Assembly (NCBI RefSeq): GCF_001311135.1
Contig: NZ_BBAG01000007.1
Location: 23,264-87,263, forward strand
DNA length: 64,000 nt
From: Secundilactobacillus paracollinoides DSM 15502 = JCM 11969
Lineage (GTDB): Bacteria; Bacillota; Bacilli; Lactobacillales; Lactobacillaceae
Direction of reading: 5' to 3'
Below, piece after piece: positions 20,172 through 30,134 of the stretch. The translations under genes and the position numbers were made by a program. Positions within the stretch are counted from its first letter, which is position 1, and each line of letters starts with the position of its first letter. Below the pieces are notes generated by a model that worked only from the letters and a program-made list of their open reading frames with translations, was not told the DNA's origin and ran no database searches.

Positions 20172-20720
20172 CGTTGCATTCCGCAATTCGGCAGGCCGTC
20201 GTAGTGGCTCGCGACTGAGCTAACTCGATTTCTGCTGCGCAGCTCTCGAGTGGATCTCAGTCGTCTCGCACATCAGTAACCGACCAAGAAACGGTCGCTA
20301 ACTGATGTCGACACCACGATAACCTGCCGAATTGCTCCATTCCACTAACGATGAGCTTACTCTTTACCACTAGTTAAGCATCACATTAGCGTTAAACCGA
20401 GTTCGAAGAGAATCCGTCCTCGACTGCGGTAAGCCCAGTGACAGCAATGCTTCTCACAATGCACTAGTTACTAGTAACGAATGATTAACCGGTTTCATGA
20501 CACCACCTTTGAAGATTTACCATCTATGTTGCCTATGCCAGTATTGTAGCGTAGTGGAGCCGTTCGGCATTGCAGGCTGTGGTGTCGGTATTAGTTAGCG
20601 ACCGTACTTTGGTCGGTTACTAATACGGGAGACGTTGAGATCCTTGAATTTCTGCCAAGAAATTCAATAGCTCCGAAGCGATCCCACCTCAGCCTGCAGG
20701 GCCGAACGGCGCAACGAAGC
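20172..20720. repeat. 550-bp element with two folded arms, copy 2
   Basis: Second copy of the element after oppF, in the same orientation, between helD and coaA. Stem changes relative to copy 1 are matched on the other side: left outer stem CAATTCGGCAGG/CCTGCCGAATTG; right outer stem GCCGTTCGGC/GCCGAACGGC. The centre (20345-20555) is about as diverged as the arms and contains no ORF. Together with a 44-bp tandem repeat it fills most of the 785-bp gap. Confidence 0.8.
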
Positions 20721-20764
20721 GGACGAACGCACCGGACGAACGCACCGGACGTAACGCACCGGAC
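20721..20764. repeat. Short tandem repeat at the edge of the element
   Basis: Three units of GGACGAACGCACC (13 bp; the third is 14 bp with an inserted T) followed by GGAC, directly abutting the right arm of element copy 2. Absent at the edges of the other copies. Confidence 0.8.
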
Positions 20765-20884
20765 TTATTGGACAAATCATGTAAAATTATGGTCCATTTG
20801 TGAACTAATCCTACGCGGATGGTAGCGCTTAATGTATAATGGTAACAATTGTAATTCGACTGATAATGTGAGGCAGACAGGCAA

Positions 20885-21808
20885 ATGACTGATTTGATTA
20901 ACTACGATGTATTTGAAAAGCCCGAGTGGCGCGATTTTTACCAGGCAGCGTCCGTGCCGTTGACACAGGCAAGCTTGAAACAGATTCAGGCGTTCAATGA
21001 CCGAATTTCACTCCAAGATGTCCAGGACGTTTACATTCCCTTGATTCACCTGCTGTCGTTAAAGATTCAGGATTTTGACCGGTGGCAGGATGTGAAGTCT
21101 GACTTTCTGCATAAAACGCCCCGGCACGTGCCGTTTATCATTGGCATCGCCGGTAGTGTCGCGGTGGGGAAGAGTACGACGGCCCGGCTGCTGGAAGTGT
21201 TAATGAACCACTTTTTCCCAACGCAGCGGGTCGAACTGGTCACTACGGATGGGTTTTTATATGCGACGGATGACTTGAAACGACGTGGCATCCTTGACCG
21301 TAAAGGCTTCCCAGAATCCTACGACATGAAGTCGCTGATTGCTTTTCTAAACGAGGTGAAAGCTGGCGTCAAGGACATTACGGTGCCCGTTTATTCACAT
21401 AAGGTCTACGATATTATCCCTGACCAGGTGCAACACATTACCCAGCCGGATATTTTAATCGTTGAGGGGATCAACACCCTGCAGCTGCCAAGCACCGAAC
21501 AGGTCTACGTTTCTGATTTTACGGACTTTTCCATCTATGTGGACGCAAAACCCGAACTAATTGAGAAATGGTTCTTGGAACGTTTTGATGCCTTATTGAA
21601 ACTTGCATTGAAGGATCCTGATAACTACTACTATGAATACGCTACCGGGGATCATGATGATGCCATCGCAGCTGCTAAACAAACTTGGGCAAGCATTGAT
21701 CTGCCCAACCTAAACGAGTATATTTTGCCCACTCGCAACCGGGCAGACCTCATTATTCATAAGGGGGATCACCACATTATCGACCAGATTCTATTACGGA
21801 AATATTAG
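20885..21808 (+). CDS. coaA: Type I pantothenate kinase
   Basis: Phosphorylates pantothenate, the first and usually feedback-controlled step of coenzyme A synthesis. The P-loop GIAGSVAVGKSTTAR lies near residues 87-101, then the substrate region TTDGFLY and GFPESYDM, and EGINTLQ near residue 196. The length, 307 residues, is standard. GAGGCAGACAGGCAA precedes the ATG; TATAAT at about 20835 is a likely -10. It is monocistronic, with guaA transcribed from its own promoter. Confidence 0.95.
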   Translation: MTDLINYDVFEKPEWRDFYQAASVPLTQASLKQIQAFNDRISLQDVQDVYIPLIHLLSLKIQDFDRWQDVKSDFLHKTPRHVPFIIGIAGSVAVGKSTTARLLEVLMNHFFPTQRVELVTTDGFLYATDDLKRRGILDRKGFPESYDMKSLIAFLNEVKAGVKDITVPVYSHKVYDIIPDQVQHITQPDILIVEGINTLQLPSTEQVYVSDFTDFSIYVDAKPELIEKWFLERFDALLKLALKDPDNYYYEYATGDHDDAIAAAKQTWASIDLPNLNEYILPTRNRADLIIHKGDHHIIDQILLRKY

Positions 21809-21846
21809 CAAATAAAACCCGAACAATTAAAATGTATTAATTTTGA

Positions 21847-21876
21847 TTGACCGGCTTTAGGGTTTTCGGGTATGAT
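21847..21876 (+). promoter_or_regulatory. Promoter of guaA
   Basis: TTGACC at 21847 and TATGAT at 21871 with an 18-bp spacer. The leader is only about 40 nt, too short for a purine riboswitch. Confidence 0.55.
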
Positions 21877-21924
21877 AGGGTCATATGATTTAAGAAGAAG
21901 ACAAACAACTAAGGGGTGAATCGT

Positions 21925-23475
21925 TTGGCAAAGGTGGATTTATCGTCCTTTGATAAGATTATTGTGCTGGACTTTGGTAGCCAGTACAACCAACTCATTA
22001 CGCGTCGAATTCGTGATCTGGGGATCTACTCAGAACTGATGGCGCACACGATTACAGCTGACGAAGTAAAGGCTATCAACCCAAAGGGAATTATTTTCTC
22101 CGGCGGGCCGAATAGTGTTTACGCCAAAGACGCACTGCGCGTTGACCCAGAGATCTTCAAGCTAGGGATTCCTATCTTGGGTATCTGTTACGGGATGCAG
22201 CTGATGGCTTACACGCTGAACGGAAAAGTCGACACCGATAATGGTCAGTATGGCCGCGCAGCAATTACGGTGACAAGTGATGACGCAAAATTGTTCGCCG
22301 GCACGCCGAAGGAACAAAACGTTTGGATGAGCCATGGTGACCTCGTTACCGAAGTCCCAGAAGGCTTTACCAGCGTTGCAGCCAGTCCTGAATGTCCCAT
22401 TTCTGCCATGCAAGATACGGCGCGTAACTTCTACGGGATTCAATTCCATGCCGAAGTACGGAACACGGATTACGGCAATGAGATCTTAAAGCACTTTGCG
22501 TTTGATGTTTGTCAAGCTGAAGCAAACTGGTCAATGGATGATTTCATTGACCTGCAGATTCAGCATATTCGCGAAACTGTTGGCGACAGGAAGGTTCTCT
22601 TGGGCCTTTCTGGTGGGGTAGATTCCTCAGTTGTTGGGGTGCTGCTTCATAAAGCCATCGGTAACCAACTGACCAGTATCTTTGTTGATCACGGTTTGTT
22701 GCGGAAGGGCGAAGTTGAACAAGTGATGGATAGCCTCAAGGGCAAGTTCGGCCTCAACATTATCCAGGTCGATGCGCATGAGCGGTTCTTATCCAAGCTG
22801 GCTGGTGTCAGCGACCCTGAAAAGAAGCGGAAGATCATTGGTAACGAGTTTATCCAGGTCTTTAACGATGAAGCCACCAAGCTTGATGGGATTGACTTCT
22901 TAGCACAGGGAACCCTCTACACCGACGTGATCGAAAGTGGGACTGACACGGCGCAAACCATTAAGTCTCACCATAACGTTGGTGGATTGCCAGACGACAT
23001 GCAATTCCAATTGATCGAACCGTTGCGGTCGCTCTTTAAGGATGAAGCACGTGAACTGGGTGAAAAACTCGGCATGCCTTCTGAACTCGTTTGGCGTCAG
23101 CCATTCCCTGGTCCTGGGTTAGGGATTCGGGTAATTGGTGAAATTACTGAAGAAAAACTTGAAATCGTGCGTGAGAGTGACTTTATCTTACGTGACGAAA
23201 TTAAAAAAGCTGGCTTAGACCGTGATATTTGGCAATACTTCACGGTGTTACCAGGAATTCGGTCAGTGGGTGTCATGGGTGATGGTCGGACATACGACTA
23301 CACCGTTGGTATCCGTGCTGTGACTTCAATTGACGGGATGACTGCGGACTTCGCACACATTCCGTGGGATGTGCTGAGTCACATTTCAACACGCATCGTA
23401 AACGAATGCGATCATGTTAACCGTATCGTGTATGACGTCACGAGCAAGCCACCTTCGACCATTGAGTGGGAATAA
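21925..23475 (+). CDS. guaA: GMP synthase (glutamine-hydrolysing)
   Basis: Converts XMP to GMP with glutamine and ATP in the cytoplasm. The class I amidotransferase domain has the nucleophile in GICYGMQ near residue 88 and the catalytic H and E in FHAEVR near 173. The ATP-pyrophosphatase P-loop LSGGVDSS is near 228, and the dimerisation domain ends in PPSTIEWE. I chose TTG at 21925, giving [20 protein letters not shown], because AAGGGGTG lies 6 nt upstream and this N-terminus matches the family. 516 residues, intact. Confidence 0.96.
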   Translation: MAKVDLSSFDKIIVLDFGSQYNQLITRRIRDLGIYSELMAHTITADEVKAINPKGIIFSGGPNSVYAKDALRVDPEIFKLGIPILGICYGMQLMAYTLNGKVDTDNGQYGRAAITVTSDDAKLFAGTPKEQNVWMSHGDLVTEVPEGFTSVAASPECPISAMQDTARNFYGIQFHAEVRNTDYGNEILKHFAFDVCQAEANWSMDDFIDLQIQHIRETVGDRKVLLGLSGGVDSSVVGVLLHKAIGNQLTSIFVDHGLLRKGEVEQVMDSLKGKFGLNIIQVDAHERFLSKLAGVSDPEKKRKIIGNEFIQVFNDEATKLDGIDFLAQGTLYTDVIESGTDTAQTIKSHHNVGGLPDDMQFQLIEPLRSLFKDEARELGEKLGMPSELVWRQPFPGPGLGIRVIGEITEEKLEIVRESDFILRDEIKKAGLDRDIWQYFTVLPGIRSVGVMGDGRTYDYTVGIRAVTSIDGMTADFAHIPWDVLSHISTRIVNECDHVNRIVYDVTSKPPSTIEWE

Positions 23476-23514
23476 TTTTCTGTTACGAGTGCTCGGTAAA
23501 ATAAAATAACTTTG

Positions 23515-23546
23515 AACCGCCGCAATGATGAATTGCGGCGGTTTTT
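23515..23546 (+). terminator. Terminator of guaA
   Basis: AACCGCCGCAAT pairs perfectly with ATTGCGGCGGTT, then a T-run. The gap to 23778 then holds a CCATGT-TC-ACATGG palindrome (about 23656) and TATAAT at 23695, a likely control region for the next gene. Confidence 0.92.
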
Positions 23547-23778
23547 TCTCCGCTTTTTACTCATAATGTGTGACAACTGAGGAAATAACGGATTTTTAAT
23601 TATTATCAGTGAATGAGTCTCATAACTGGGTAATTTTAAGCACCAGTCCATTGAACCATGTTCACATGGACATTATAGTTAAACTATTGTTTGCTATAAT
23701 TAAAGGGTAAAATTACCGCTGGAGAGCGATTAGAGAGTTGAAACCTGTATTAAATTAAAAAAGTGGAGTGGACAACGA

Positions 23779-25293
23779 ATGGAAAGAGTATCGGAATATG
23801 CAACCCAGATCAACAACTATTGGAAAAAGTATCAAACAAGTGACATGTATCTTGATTTTATTTCGATGTACGACGAAGATGAACTTAAAACGATCTTCGA
23901 AAACTTTATGACTGGACTTCTGACACTTGGCGGTACTGATCCGAAGAAGTGGCGTGTTGAAAATTACCAGATGGCTATGGAACTCGAATTTTCGGATATC
24001 AGTGATCAGTTCAGCGATAAGAACAAAGCTGAAATCACCCGCGAATTTCAGGATGTTCTGGAACCGCTAGAAGGCAGTGCGATTTTTGTCTTCGATGAGG
24101 TTGACAACGAAAAATTGGGTAACGACTTTGATGCCATGCTGGTCCAAGTAGAAGACGACTTTAAAATTGGCGCTGCTTATTACCCTGAATACTATAGCAA
24201 TCCAGACGCCGATGACAAGCCGCCGTACACAAAACCATTGGATAACACACAGAAGCGCACCCTCGCCAACATCAAGAGTGAGCTTGCGAACTGGTTGGCT
24301 GACTTCAAGGAAAGTGACGAATGGCGGATGCTGGACGATGCCATTCCATTTGAAGATGCAGACTGGTACATCCATATTTTAGTTGAACAGGTGTATACCA
24401 AGTATCACCAGGTACCTAAGGACTGGACGCCTGAAGCCATTCAAATGGTCATGGCATCCTACTTCGTCAGCAATGTCGGCATGACCGCTGACAAGTACAA
24501 GGATGTTGCGCCGGCACTGATGACGTTTGTTGGGTTTATGAAATCGCACGGTCTGATTGATGCAGACGCAGCGGATGTTAACATTCAAGAAATTCAAAAA
24601 ACGAACCCAACGATGATGGCCCGCGCTGAGGATCCTAGCACTTACTCAGAGTCCAAGAAAATGATTTTGGCAATGCAGGATGAAAAGATCGATATGAAAG
24701 ATCAAAATGCGGTCAACGCATTTATGGTGCGGACAAATGAAAATACGCAGGCCGAACGTGCTTCAAAGGGTCAGCCTTACGATAAGTCACTCGTTAGCCA
24801 GCCAAAGGATGACTATCTGACAATGGCTCATCCGACTGAATTAGAAGGCCACAAGTGGACAAAATCCGTCGCCACGCGCATTCATGATGACATGACGCGG
24901 AATGCTTGGTACTTGTGGAGTCAGCCCGCACAACAGCGTCTGCATCATCAAATGAGTGAAGCAACCTTCGTGAATAACATTGTGTTGTTTGCGGATGAGG
25001 TGTACGCTAAAACACTGGCCACACCAAAGCGGTGGGACGCGACTCAACTGCGTGTTGTGTTAGCAACGCGAAAGCAGGAAACCTCGCAGCAGATCTACCA
25101 GCTGCTGATTGCTAGTTTGACTGCATTGATACCTTATTTGACTGCTGAAAGGAAGCTAAACAAAGCCAACGCCGAGGGCATTCAAGCGGTGATAGATGCC
25201 GAACGCGAAGACTTGCAATATGGTAAAGTTGTGTCGATGAAGCAAGCTAAGAAACTACTTGGCAAGAAAAAGAAGAATAAGAAGCGCCATTAA
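23779..25293 (+). CDS. Unknown three-repeat protein, first of a tandem pair
   Basis: I do not recognise this 504-residue protein. It is acidic, soluble and has no signal peptide or membrane segment. It contains three similar helical modules of about 75 residues, each centred on a P-K-x-W motif: DPKKW near residue 57, VPKDW near 217 and TPKRW near 419. Between modules two and three is a stretch DDYLTMAHPT...HKWTKSVATR.HDD, strongly conserved in the paralogue. The C-terminus is a basic tail following VVSMKQAKKLL. GTGGAGTGG precedes the ATG. It has its own terminator, so the pair need not be cotranscribed. Confidence 0.85.
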   Translation: MERVSEYATQINNYWKKYQTSDMYLDFISMYDEDELKTIFENFMTGLLTLGGTDPKKWRVENYQMAMELEFSDISDQFSDKNKAEITREFQDVLEPLEGSAIFVFDEVDNEKLGNDFDAMLVQVEDDFKIGAAYYPEYYSNPDADDKPPYTKPLDNTQKRTLANIKSELANWLADFKESDEWRMLDDAIPFEDADWYIHILVEQVYTKYHQVPKDWTPEAIQMVMASYFVSNVGMTADKYKDVAPALMTFVGFMKSHGLIDADAADVNIQEIQKTNPTMMARAEDPSTYSESKKMILAMQDEKIDMKDQNAVNAFMVRTNENTQAERASKGQPYDKSLVSQPKDDYLTMAHPTELEGHKWTKSVATRIHDDMTRNAWYLWSQPAQQRLHHQMSEATFVNNIVLFADEVYAKTLATPKRWDATQLRVVLATRKQETSQQIYQLLIASLTALIPYLTAERKLNKANAEGIQAVIDAEREDLQYGKVVSMKQAKKLLGKKKKNKKRH

Positions 25294-25303
25294 TAACTGT
25301 CAC

Positions 25304-25341
25304 AAAAGGGACTGGGCCTTGATAGAGGCCAGTCTCTTTTT
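25304..25341 (+). terminator. Terminator after the first paralogue
   Basis: AAGGGACTGGGCCT pairs with AGGCCAGTCTCTT, followed by TTTTT. Confidence 0.85.
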
Positions 25342-25432
25342 GACTTGACGCAATCGCGTCGCTGATTCTAGTTGAATGGCTGGAATCATGGTAAACTAGA
25401 GGGAATTATGACTACAGTTAAAGGAGACAAGC

Positions 25433-26995
25433 ATGGCTAAAAAGGACACTGATCCAGAAAAAATCTACGCCGCCTATCGCGCAGACTATGACAAAACGGA
25501 GAATGCAAAGCAAATTGCTGAATTGTTTCCAGAGGGTGAACTAAACGCGATTTTAGGAACGTTTACTTTAACACTCCTTCAAAATGCCGGGACCGACCCT
25601 CAAAAATGGCAGGTGACGGATATTAAGTCCGCGATGGAAGGTGTTTTCATTGCGTTTAAATCAAATTTGTCCAACATTTCAGAGACTGATCTGCAGGGTT
25701 ACTACCGGGATCTATATGTGCCGCTGAATGATTTTGTTGTCTTTATCGTGAATAAGATTGCGACGGGTCTAAACCACTCAGATATGGCAACTGCGTTCAT
25801 AGACATTGAGTCGACATACGGTGTTGGCGAAGGTAGCTATGTTGACGATGGTGGCAACGTTGACCTTGTCGGTTTTTCAGCACCAGAGTATGATACCGAA
25901 TACACAATGGATGTTAAATATAAAAAAAGGGGAATTGGTAATCACACAGAGTGGCAAGAATACCGCGCGAAAGATATTAATCATTACGTGTCGGATTGGC
26001 TGACTGAATTTTTCACTTCGCCGGAGTGGCAAGCGTTACCGGATTCAATCACCCAAGAGGATGCCATTCTGTACGTGACGGAAATGACGTTTGATGCTTA
26101 TGATGAATTTCATTCATCACCCAAAAATTGGGGTGTTCCGGTCATTAAAATGGTGTTGACTGATCACTTTGTGCATCAAGTTATTATTCAACCTGACCAG
26201 TACAGTACGATCGTGCCGACGTTAACAGCGTTCTTTACTTTTGCCAAGCGAGCAGGCTACATTCGGGCTGTTCAGGCCGACAAGACAATCAAAACCATCA
26301 AGGGTGTAGAAGCAGATATGATTGAAGCAGGCCAAGATCGTGACAAGTACAGCGAAACTAAAAAGATGTGGCTAGACATGGCAGCAGCTGGTATCAGCCG
26401 TGAGAATCGCGAAGCCGCAGAGACTTTCATTGCGACCTGGATTGAAAATCAACAAGCAGCGCGTGCAGGAAGTCAATTCATGGATTATGAGCGCAATCTC
26501 GTTTATCAACCTGAGGATGATTACGTGAACATGCCACATCCTGATCCAGTCGGTAAGCATCACTGGACAAAGGCAGTCGCCACAAGGAATCACGATGATC
26601 TAGCCAGATATGCCTGGACGATGTGGAGCTTACCTGCTAACCAGGATCTGCATGCCGAACTAAACGAAGCTGATTTTGTGGACTTCATTGTTTTCTTTGG
26701 TGACGTGATGTATGCCCAGTTTTTGGAAACAATATTGCATTGGGATGCGCAGTCTGCTCACGTTGTGTTTTCGGGATATGATGCCGCTGAGCAACCTGAA
26801 AGCTTCGAACTGTTGCGGGAGACCTTGAAACGGCTGGTTGATCATTTGATGACTGAAGGCAAATTGACGCGCCCTGTTGGAGAAGAAATTCGTGCCGTAT
26901 TTGATGCAGCGCCACTGACGCCGAAGTCACAAGCTAAGTCCAATGTGGTTTCGATGGATGAGGCGCGGAAACGATTGAAGAATAAAAAAGATTGA
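25433..26995 (+). CDS. Unknown three-repeat protein, second of a tandem pair
   Basis: Paralogue of the preceding gene (520 residues), sharing the same layout: modules centred on DPQKW, SPKNW and a degenerate ILHW, then the block DDYVNMPHP...HHWTKAVATRNHDD and the basic tail VVSMDEARKRLKNKKD. The third module has lost the P-K pair. AAAGGAG precedes the ATG. Overall identity with the first copy is low outside the core block, so the duplication is old. Function unknown; repeated helical modules suggest a binding or scaffold role, which is inference only. Confidence 0.85.
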   Translation: MAKKDTDPEKIYAAYRADYDKTENAKQIAELFPEGELNAILGTFTLTLLQNAGTDPQKWQVTDIKSAMEGVFIAFKSNLSNISETDLQGYYRDLYVPLNDFVVFIVNKIATGLNHSDMATAFIDIESTYGVGEGSYVDDGGNVDLVGFSAPEYDTEYTMDVKYKKRGIGNHTEWQEYRAKDINHYVSDWLTEFFTSPEWQALPDSITQEDAILYVTEMTFDAYDEFHSSPKNWGVPVIKMVLTDHFVHQVIIQPDQYSTIVPTLTAFFTFAKRAGYIRAVQADKTIKTIKGVEADMIEAGQDRDKYSETKKMWLDMAAAGISRENREAAETFIATWIENQQAARAGSQFMDYERNLVYQPEDDYVNMPHPDPVGKHHWTKAVATRNHDDLARYAWTMWSLPANQDLHAELNEADFVDFIVFFGDVMYAQFLETILHWDAQSAHVVFSGYDAAEQPESFELLRETLKRLVDHLMTEGKLTRPVGEEIRAVFDAAPLTPKSQAKSNVVSMDEARKRLKNKKD

Positions 26996-27026
26996 AGCGG
27001 CGTGACTAACTGCCGACTTCAACAAT

Positions 27027-27078
27027 AAAAAAGCCCCAGACTAAATCTTGAATAAGATCTTAGCCTGGGGCCTTTTTT
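27027..27078. terminator. Bidirectional terminator
   Basis: AAAAAAGCCCCAG pairs with CTGGGGCCTTTTTT, with further pairing of ATCTT/AGAT inside. Shared by the unknown paralogue and the convergent MFS gene. Confidence 0.9.
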
Positions 27079-27118
27079 GAGTTAGCGTTTAGCAGCTGTG
27101 CTGAACCGTTCTCGTGCG

Positions 27119-28350
27119 TTAGGCACGCTTTAATCTAAACCGTAAACTAGGCTCCGTGAACCACAACATCAGGAAGTTAACCATCAGCAGACAAGCCGTT
27201 GAGATAAACACGGTGTTGTAGCCGAACAGACCGGCCAGTGTGCCACCCAAGAGGGACCCAAACATGTTACCCAATGCTTGGAAGGATTGGTTCCACGAAA
27301 AGATTGCGGAGGTCGCTGTTGCTGGTGAGTTTTTGGTCAGCAACGTTTGAATGGTTGGGAACAATGCACCGTCAGAGATCCCAATCAGGAATCGCAGGGC
27401 ACCGAGAATCCAAATGCTCGTCACGAACCCTTGAGGTAGATACATGATCATTGCAAACAGATAACCACCCATCAGCACTTTGCTTGACCCATTTGAGTCA
27501 CCATATTCACCCAGTCTTGGCGCAGCTAGAATGTTGGAGATTCCGGGTAGGGCTGCGATGATCCCGGCCACAAACGCAATCGGGCCATTATTATGCATCA
27601 GTTGTTTCACATACAGACTAATAATTGGCGCAATGGAGGTATTTCCCAGTTGGACAAACATGGTCGATAGGAGCAACACGATGATTAAACGCGGGTTCTG
27701 GAATTGGCCGAGTAATCCGCTGATGCCATGCTGCTTGGCCTGCTTTTCCTTAGTGACCGGAACAAAGTATTCCTTCACCAGCGTTGCGGACAGGCTACCG
27801 GCAACGGCAAGTAATCCTGAGGTAATAAAGAACGTCATCCGAATTGAGAAAATTTCAGCCAGGGCACCGCCAATAATCGGCCCCATCAGCATACCTGAGG
27901 TTGACCCGGTGACCAGTGTGCCCAGAGCTTTCCCGCTGTGGTTACGCGGGGTTTGTGAGGCAATGAGGGCCTGGGCGTTTGAAATAAAGCCAGAGAAGAG
28001 CCCCTGAAGTGCCCGCAACGCCATCAATTCCAAGACGTTACTGACTAACCCCATAAGACACATTGCAACAGCCATTCCAAACGATGCCCGGATCAGCATC
28101 ACTTTACGGCCTTTGCGTTCGGCAAGGGCGCCCCACATTGGTGAGACAATGGCGGTGACTAAGAAGGTCGCCGCGTAAACGACCCCACTATAAAAGGACA
28201 CCTGTGCTTTAGTAAAGTTGCCCAGTTCACTGACATACAGTGACATGAACGGCATAATTTCACTAAAGCGATGCCAGCAATAAATGTACAGCCCCAAAGA
28301 ACGTATAGATTACGTTTCCAAGGGGATTTTTCACGATGCGCTTCATCCAT
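27119..28350 (-). pseudogene. MFS multidrug efflux transporter, frameshifted as sequenced
   Basis: Twelve-segment drug:proton antiporter of the MdtG/YttB type, about 410 residues after repair. Motif A is seen as GALAERKGRKVML near residue 75, and GTLVTGSTSGMLMGPIIGG (motif C-like) near 140. One missing G near 28269 (ATCGCTTT for ATCGGCTTT) separates FIAGI from GFSEIMPFMSLY in the first membrane segment. It is divergent from a TetR-type gene, the usual layout of a repressor-controlled drug pump. Confidence 0.85.
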
Positions 28351-28547
28351 GATGCTTAAAGATCTCCCTTATCTTATTTTGATGCAGTGTGGTCAAAACG
28401 GGCCACGGTTTTTAAGAAACTTAGTCAGGTGAATGAAAAGACACACAAAGACGCAGTTACTACTCATAGAATTGAAAAACGACCTTGCCGTTTTTGGGCT
28501 TCTATTCAAGCAACTGATGCCATGAAAGCCTTTTCTTAAATTAACCA

Positions 28548-28566
28548 TTGTAAATTTAATTTACAA
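28548..28566. promoter_or_regulatory. Candidate TetR operator
   Basis: TTGTAAATTTAATTTACAA is a perfect palindrome: two 9-bp arms around one base. It lies in the 263-bp divergent region between the MFS pump and the TetR gene, about 48 bp before the regulator's start. Confidence 0.65.
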
Positions 28567-28613
28567 AGAGTAATAATAGGCGTGTTAGATAAAAAAAGCA
28601 AGCGAGTGAGACG

Positions 28614-29179
28614 ATGGTACAAAAAAGAAATTTATCAATTCAAAAAATAACGGCGGCCGCTAAGCAGATCGTGAATGAATCAGGGGCAGAAAGCTTACGG
28701 TTTAGTCAGGTGGCAGAAGCGCTTGGCGTGCGGCCTCAAGCGATGTACGCCTATTTTCCTGATAAGGAGCAGCTAAAGGTTGCTTGATTGTTGACTATTT
28801 GGATGAGGTCACAGGAAAGATTGAAAAACAGTTGGTGGGCGTTTCTGGTGAACGGGCACTGACTTTATTTTGCGAGCAGCTGCATCAACTGTTGCTGGCA
28901 CAGCCTGAAATGACCCGCCTTGCCTTTGGCGGGATCGATTATAGTCATCAAGAAGTGGCCTTTGAACACCTTCATGAACTGATTTCACTCTTAGAACGGT
29001 TAATCGAACCGTTCACGTCCAGTCAAACGCAGATGTTAAACGAAGCGCGGCTGTTTCGGGCGTTGGTCTTCGGTTACGTGCAAAACGAACTTTGGGGGCT
29101 TTTTCAATTGTCAAAGGTGCCAGCACAGGAGAGCTTTGATGCTGCACTGTCGCAGGTGATTTCGAATTTAACTGCATAA
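28614..29179 (+). pseudogene. TetR/AcrR-family regulator, frameshifted as sequenced
   Basis: Probable repressor of the divergent efflux gene and of itself. The N-terminal DNA-binding domain is complete: SLRFSQVAEALGVRPQAMYAYFPDKEQL near residues 28-55 is the characteristic helix-turn-helix. The frame breaks at about 28784, where restoring one T rejoins KVA to LIVDYLDEVTG. The ligand-binding half (TetR_C-like, with LFRALVFGYVQNELWGLF) then runs to the stop. The repaired length is about 188 residues. The inducer is unknown. Confidence 0.82.
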
Positions 29180-29185
29180 TAAAAG

Positions 29186-29234
29186 AACACATTGGTTTTA
29201 ATCGCATAGGCGGTTATTGACAATGTGTTTTTTT
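29186..29234 (+). terminator. Terminator after the TetR gene
   Basis: AACACATTG pairs with CAATGTGTT, with inner pairing of ATCGC/GCGGT, then a T-run. Confidence 0.8.
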
Positions 29235-29327
29235 GTGTCGGTCGTGATTAACGCAGACTTTAAATTGGGCACTGCTATCTTACTAGTGTTCTTAAAAGAA
29301 TCGGCGAAGATTAAGCTTGTTAATACA

Positions 29328-29344
29328 ATTGTTCTTATTGCAAT
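29328..29344. promoter_or_regulatory. Candidate MarR operator before marR
   Basis: ATTGTTCTTATTGCAAT, an imperfect inverted repeat. A near-identical 17-mer, with matching flank AATACA, lies before the second helD. It is about 20 bp upstream of a promoter TTGATT (29363) with TATACT (29387), consistent with autoregulation. Confidence 0.55.
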
Positions 29345-29427
29345 AATGTTTTCTGTAAAGAGTTTGATTCTTAATTAATAGATGGGTATACTTAGACAAT
29401 GTAAAGAACAGAAAAGGCGGGAAAAAC

Positions 29428-29859
29428 GTGAAAAGTACTGATAACTATAATATTGCAGACCGATTGCATAATTTAGTGGCCCGCGAGACCGAAGTGGTCC
29501 ACGGCCGGCTTCGTAACCTAGGGTTAAATAACCAGCAGGCACGGCTTTTAAAGTATGTGAGCGAGCATCCAGGAACGATTCAAAAAGACGTTGCGCAGTT
29601 TTTGAACCGGCAGAATGCGACGGTCACGAACATGTTGAAATCACTGGAACGGCAAGGCTACATCAGCCGTAAAATTCCGGATGATAATGAACGACAGAAG
29701 CAACTCTACCTTGAACCAAAGGGTGAAGAGTTAATTACGTCCATCAACCAAGTCTTTGAGGAATTGGAGGCCCAGGTGGTCGATGCAGTTCCGGAAAAAG
29801 AGTTGGCGGGATTGACTAAAAACTTGGATCGGATTAGGGATAGGTTGGATGCGTTGTAG
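29428..29859 (+). CDS. MarR-family transcriptional regulator
   Basis: Winged-helix regulator of 143 residues. The core is visible: QARLLKYVSEHPGTIQKDVAQFLNRQNATVTNMLKSLERQGYI (recognition helix NATVTNMLKSLE near 62) and the wing KIPDDNERQKQLYL near 92. The start is GTG after AAGGCGGG. Its TAG stop forms the left edge of a long-hairpin repeat. A convergent helD paralogue follows, whose promoter carries the same candidate operator, so it may be a target. Confidence 0.9.
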   Translation: MKSTDNYNIADRLHNLVARETEVVHGRLRNLGLNNQQARLLKYVSEHPGTIQKDVAQFLNRQNATVTNMLKSLERQGYISRKIPDDNERQKQLYLEPKGEELITSINQVFEELEAQVVDAVPEKELAGLTKNLDRIRDRLDAL

Positions 29860-29985
29860 AGAGTAGAGAGTGGAGCAAGGCGGTTTAGGGGCGGTGTGTA
29901 ACGGACTCTGACCGAAAAGTCTGGGCCTGACTTTTTGGTCAGAGTCCGTTACACGTTAGCCCCGTGCCTTGCGGAACTCGTTTCG
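29857..29985 (+). repeat. Long-hairpin repeat, copy 5
   Basis: Outer arms GCAAGGC/GCCTTGC and GGGGC/GCCCC, an 18-bp perfect stem GTGTAACGGACTCTGACC with its inverse, apex AAAAGTC/GACTTTT, right end CTCGTTTCGGC. Starts at the marR stop codon. Confidence 0.88.
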
Positions 29986-30063
29986 GCAAGGTAGCCAAGA
30001 AAGACAAACTCAAAGAAGTAGAAAAAGAGAACCCAAAACAAGTCTTCAAAAGGACCCTCATTT

Positions 30064-30111
30064 AAAAAGCGTTCAGCCAAACCCAAAAAGGAGTTAAGCT
30101 GAACGCTTTTT
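30064..30111. terminator. Bidirectional terminator between marR and the second helD
   Basis: AAAAAGCGTTCAGC pairs perfectly with GCTGAACGCTTTTT across a 20-nt loop. Confidence 0.9.
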
Positions 30112-30134
30112 ATCGCTCAAGCCCAAAACAACAA

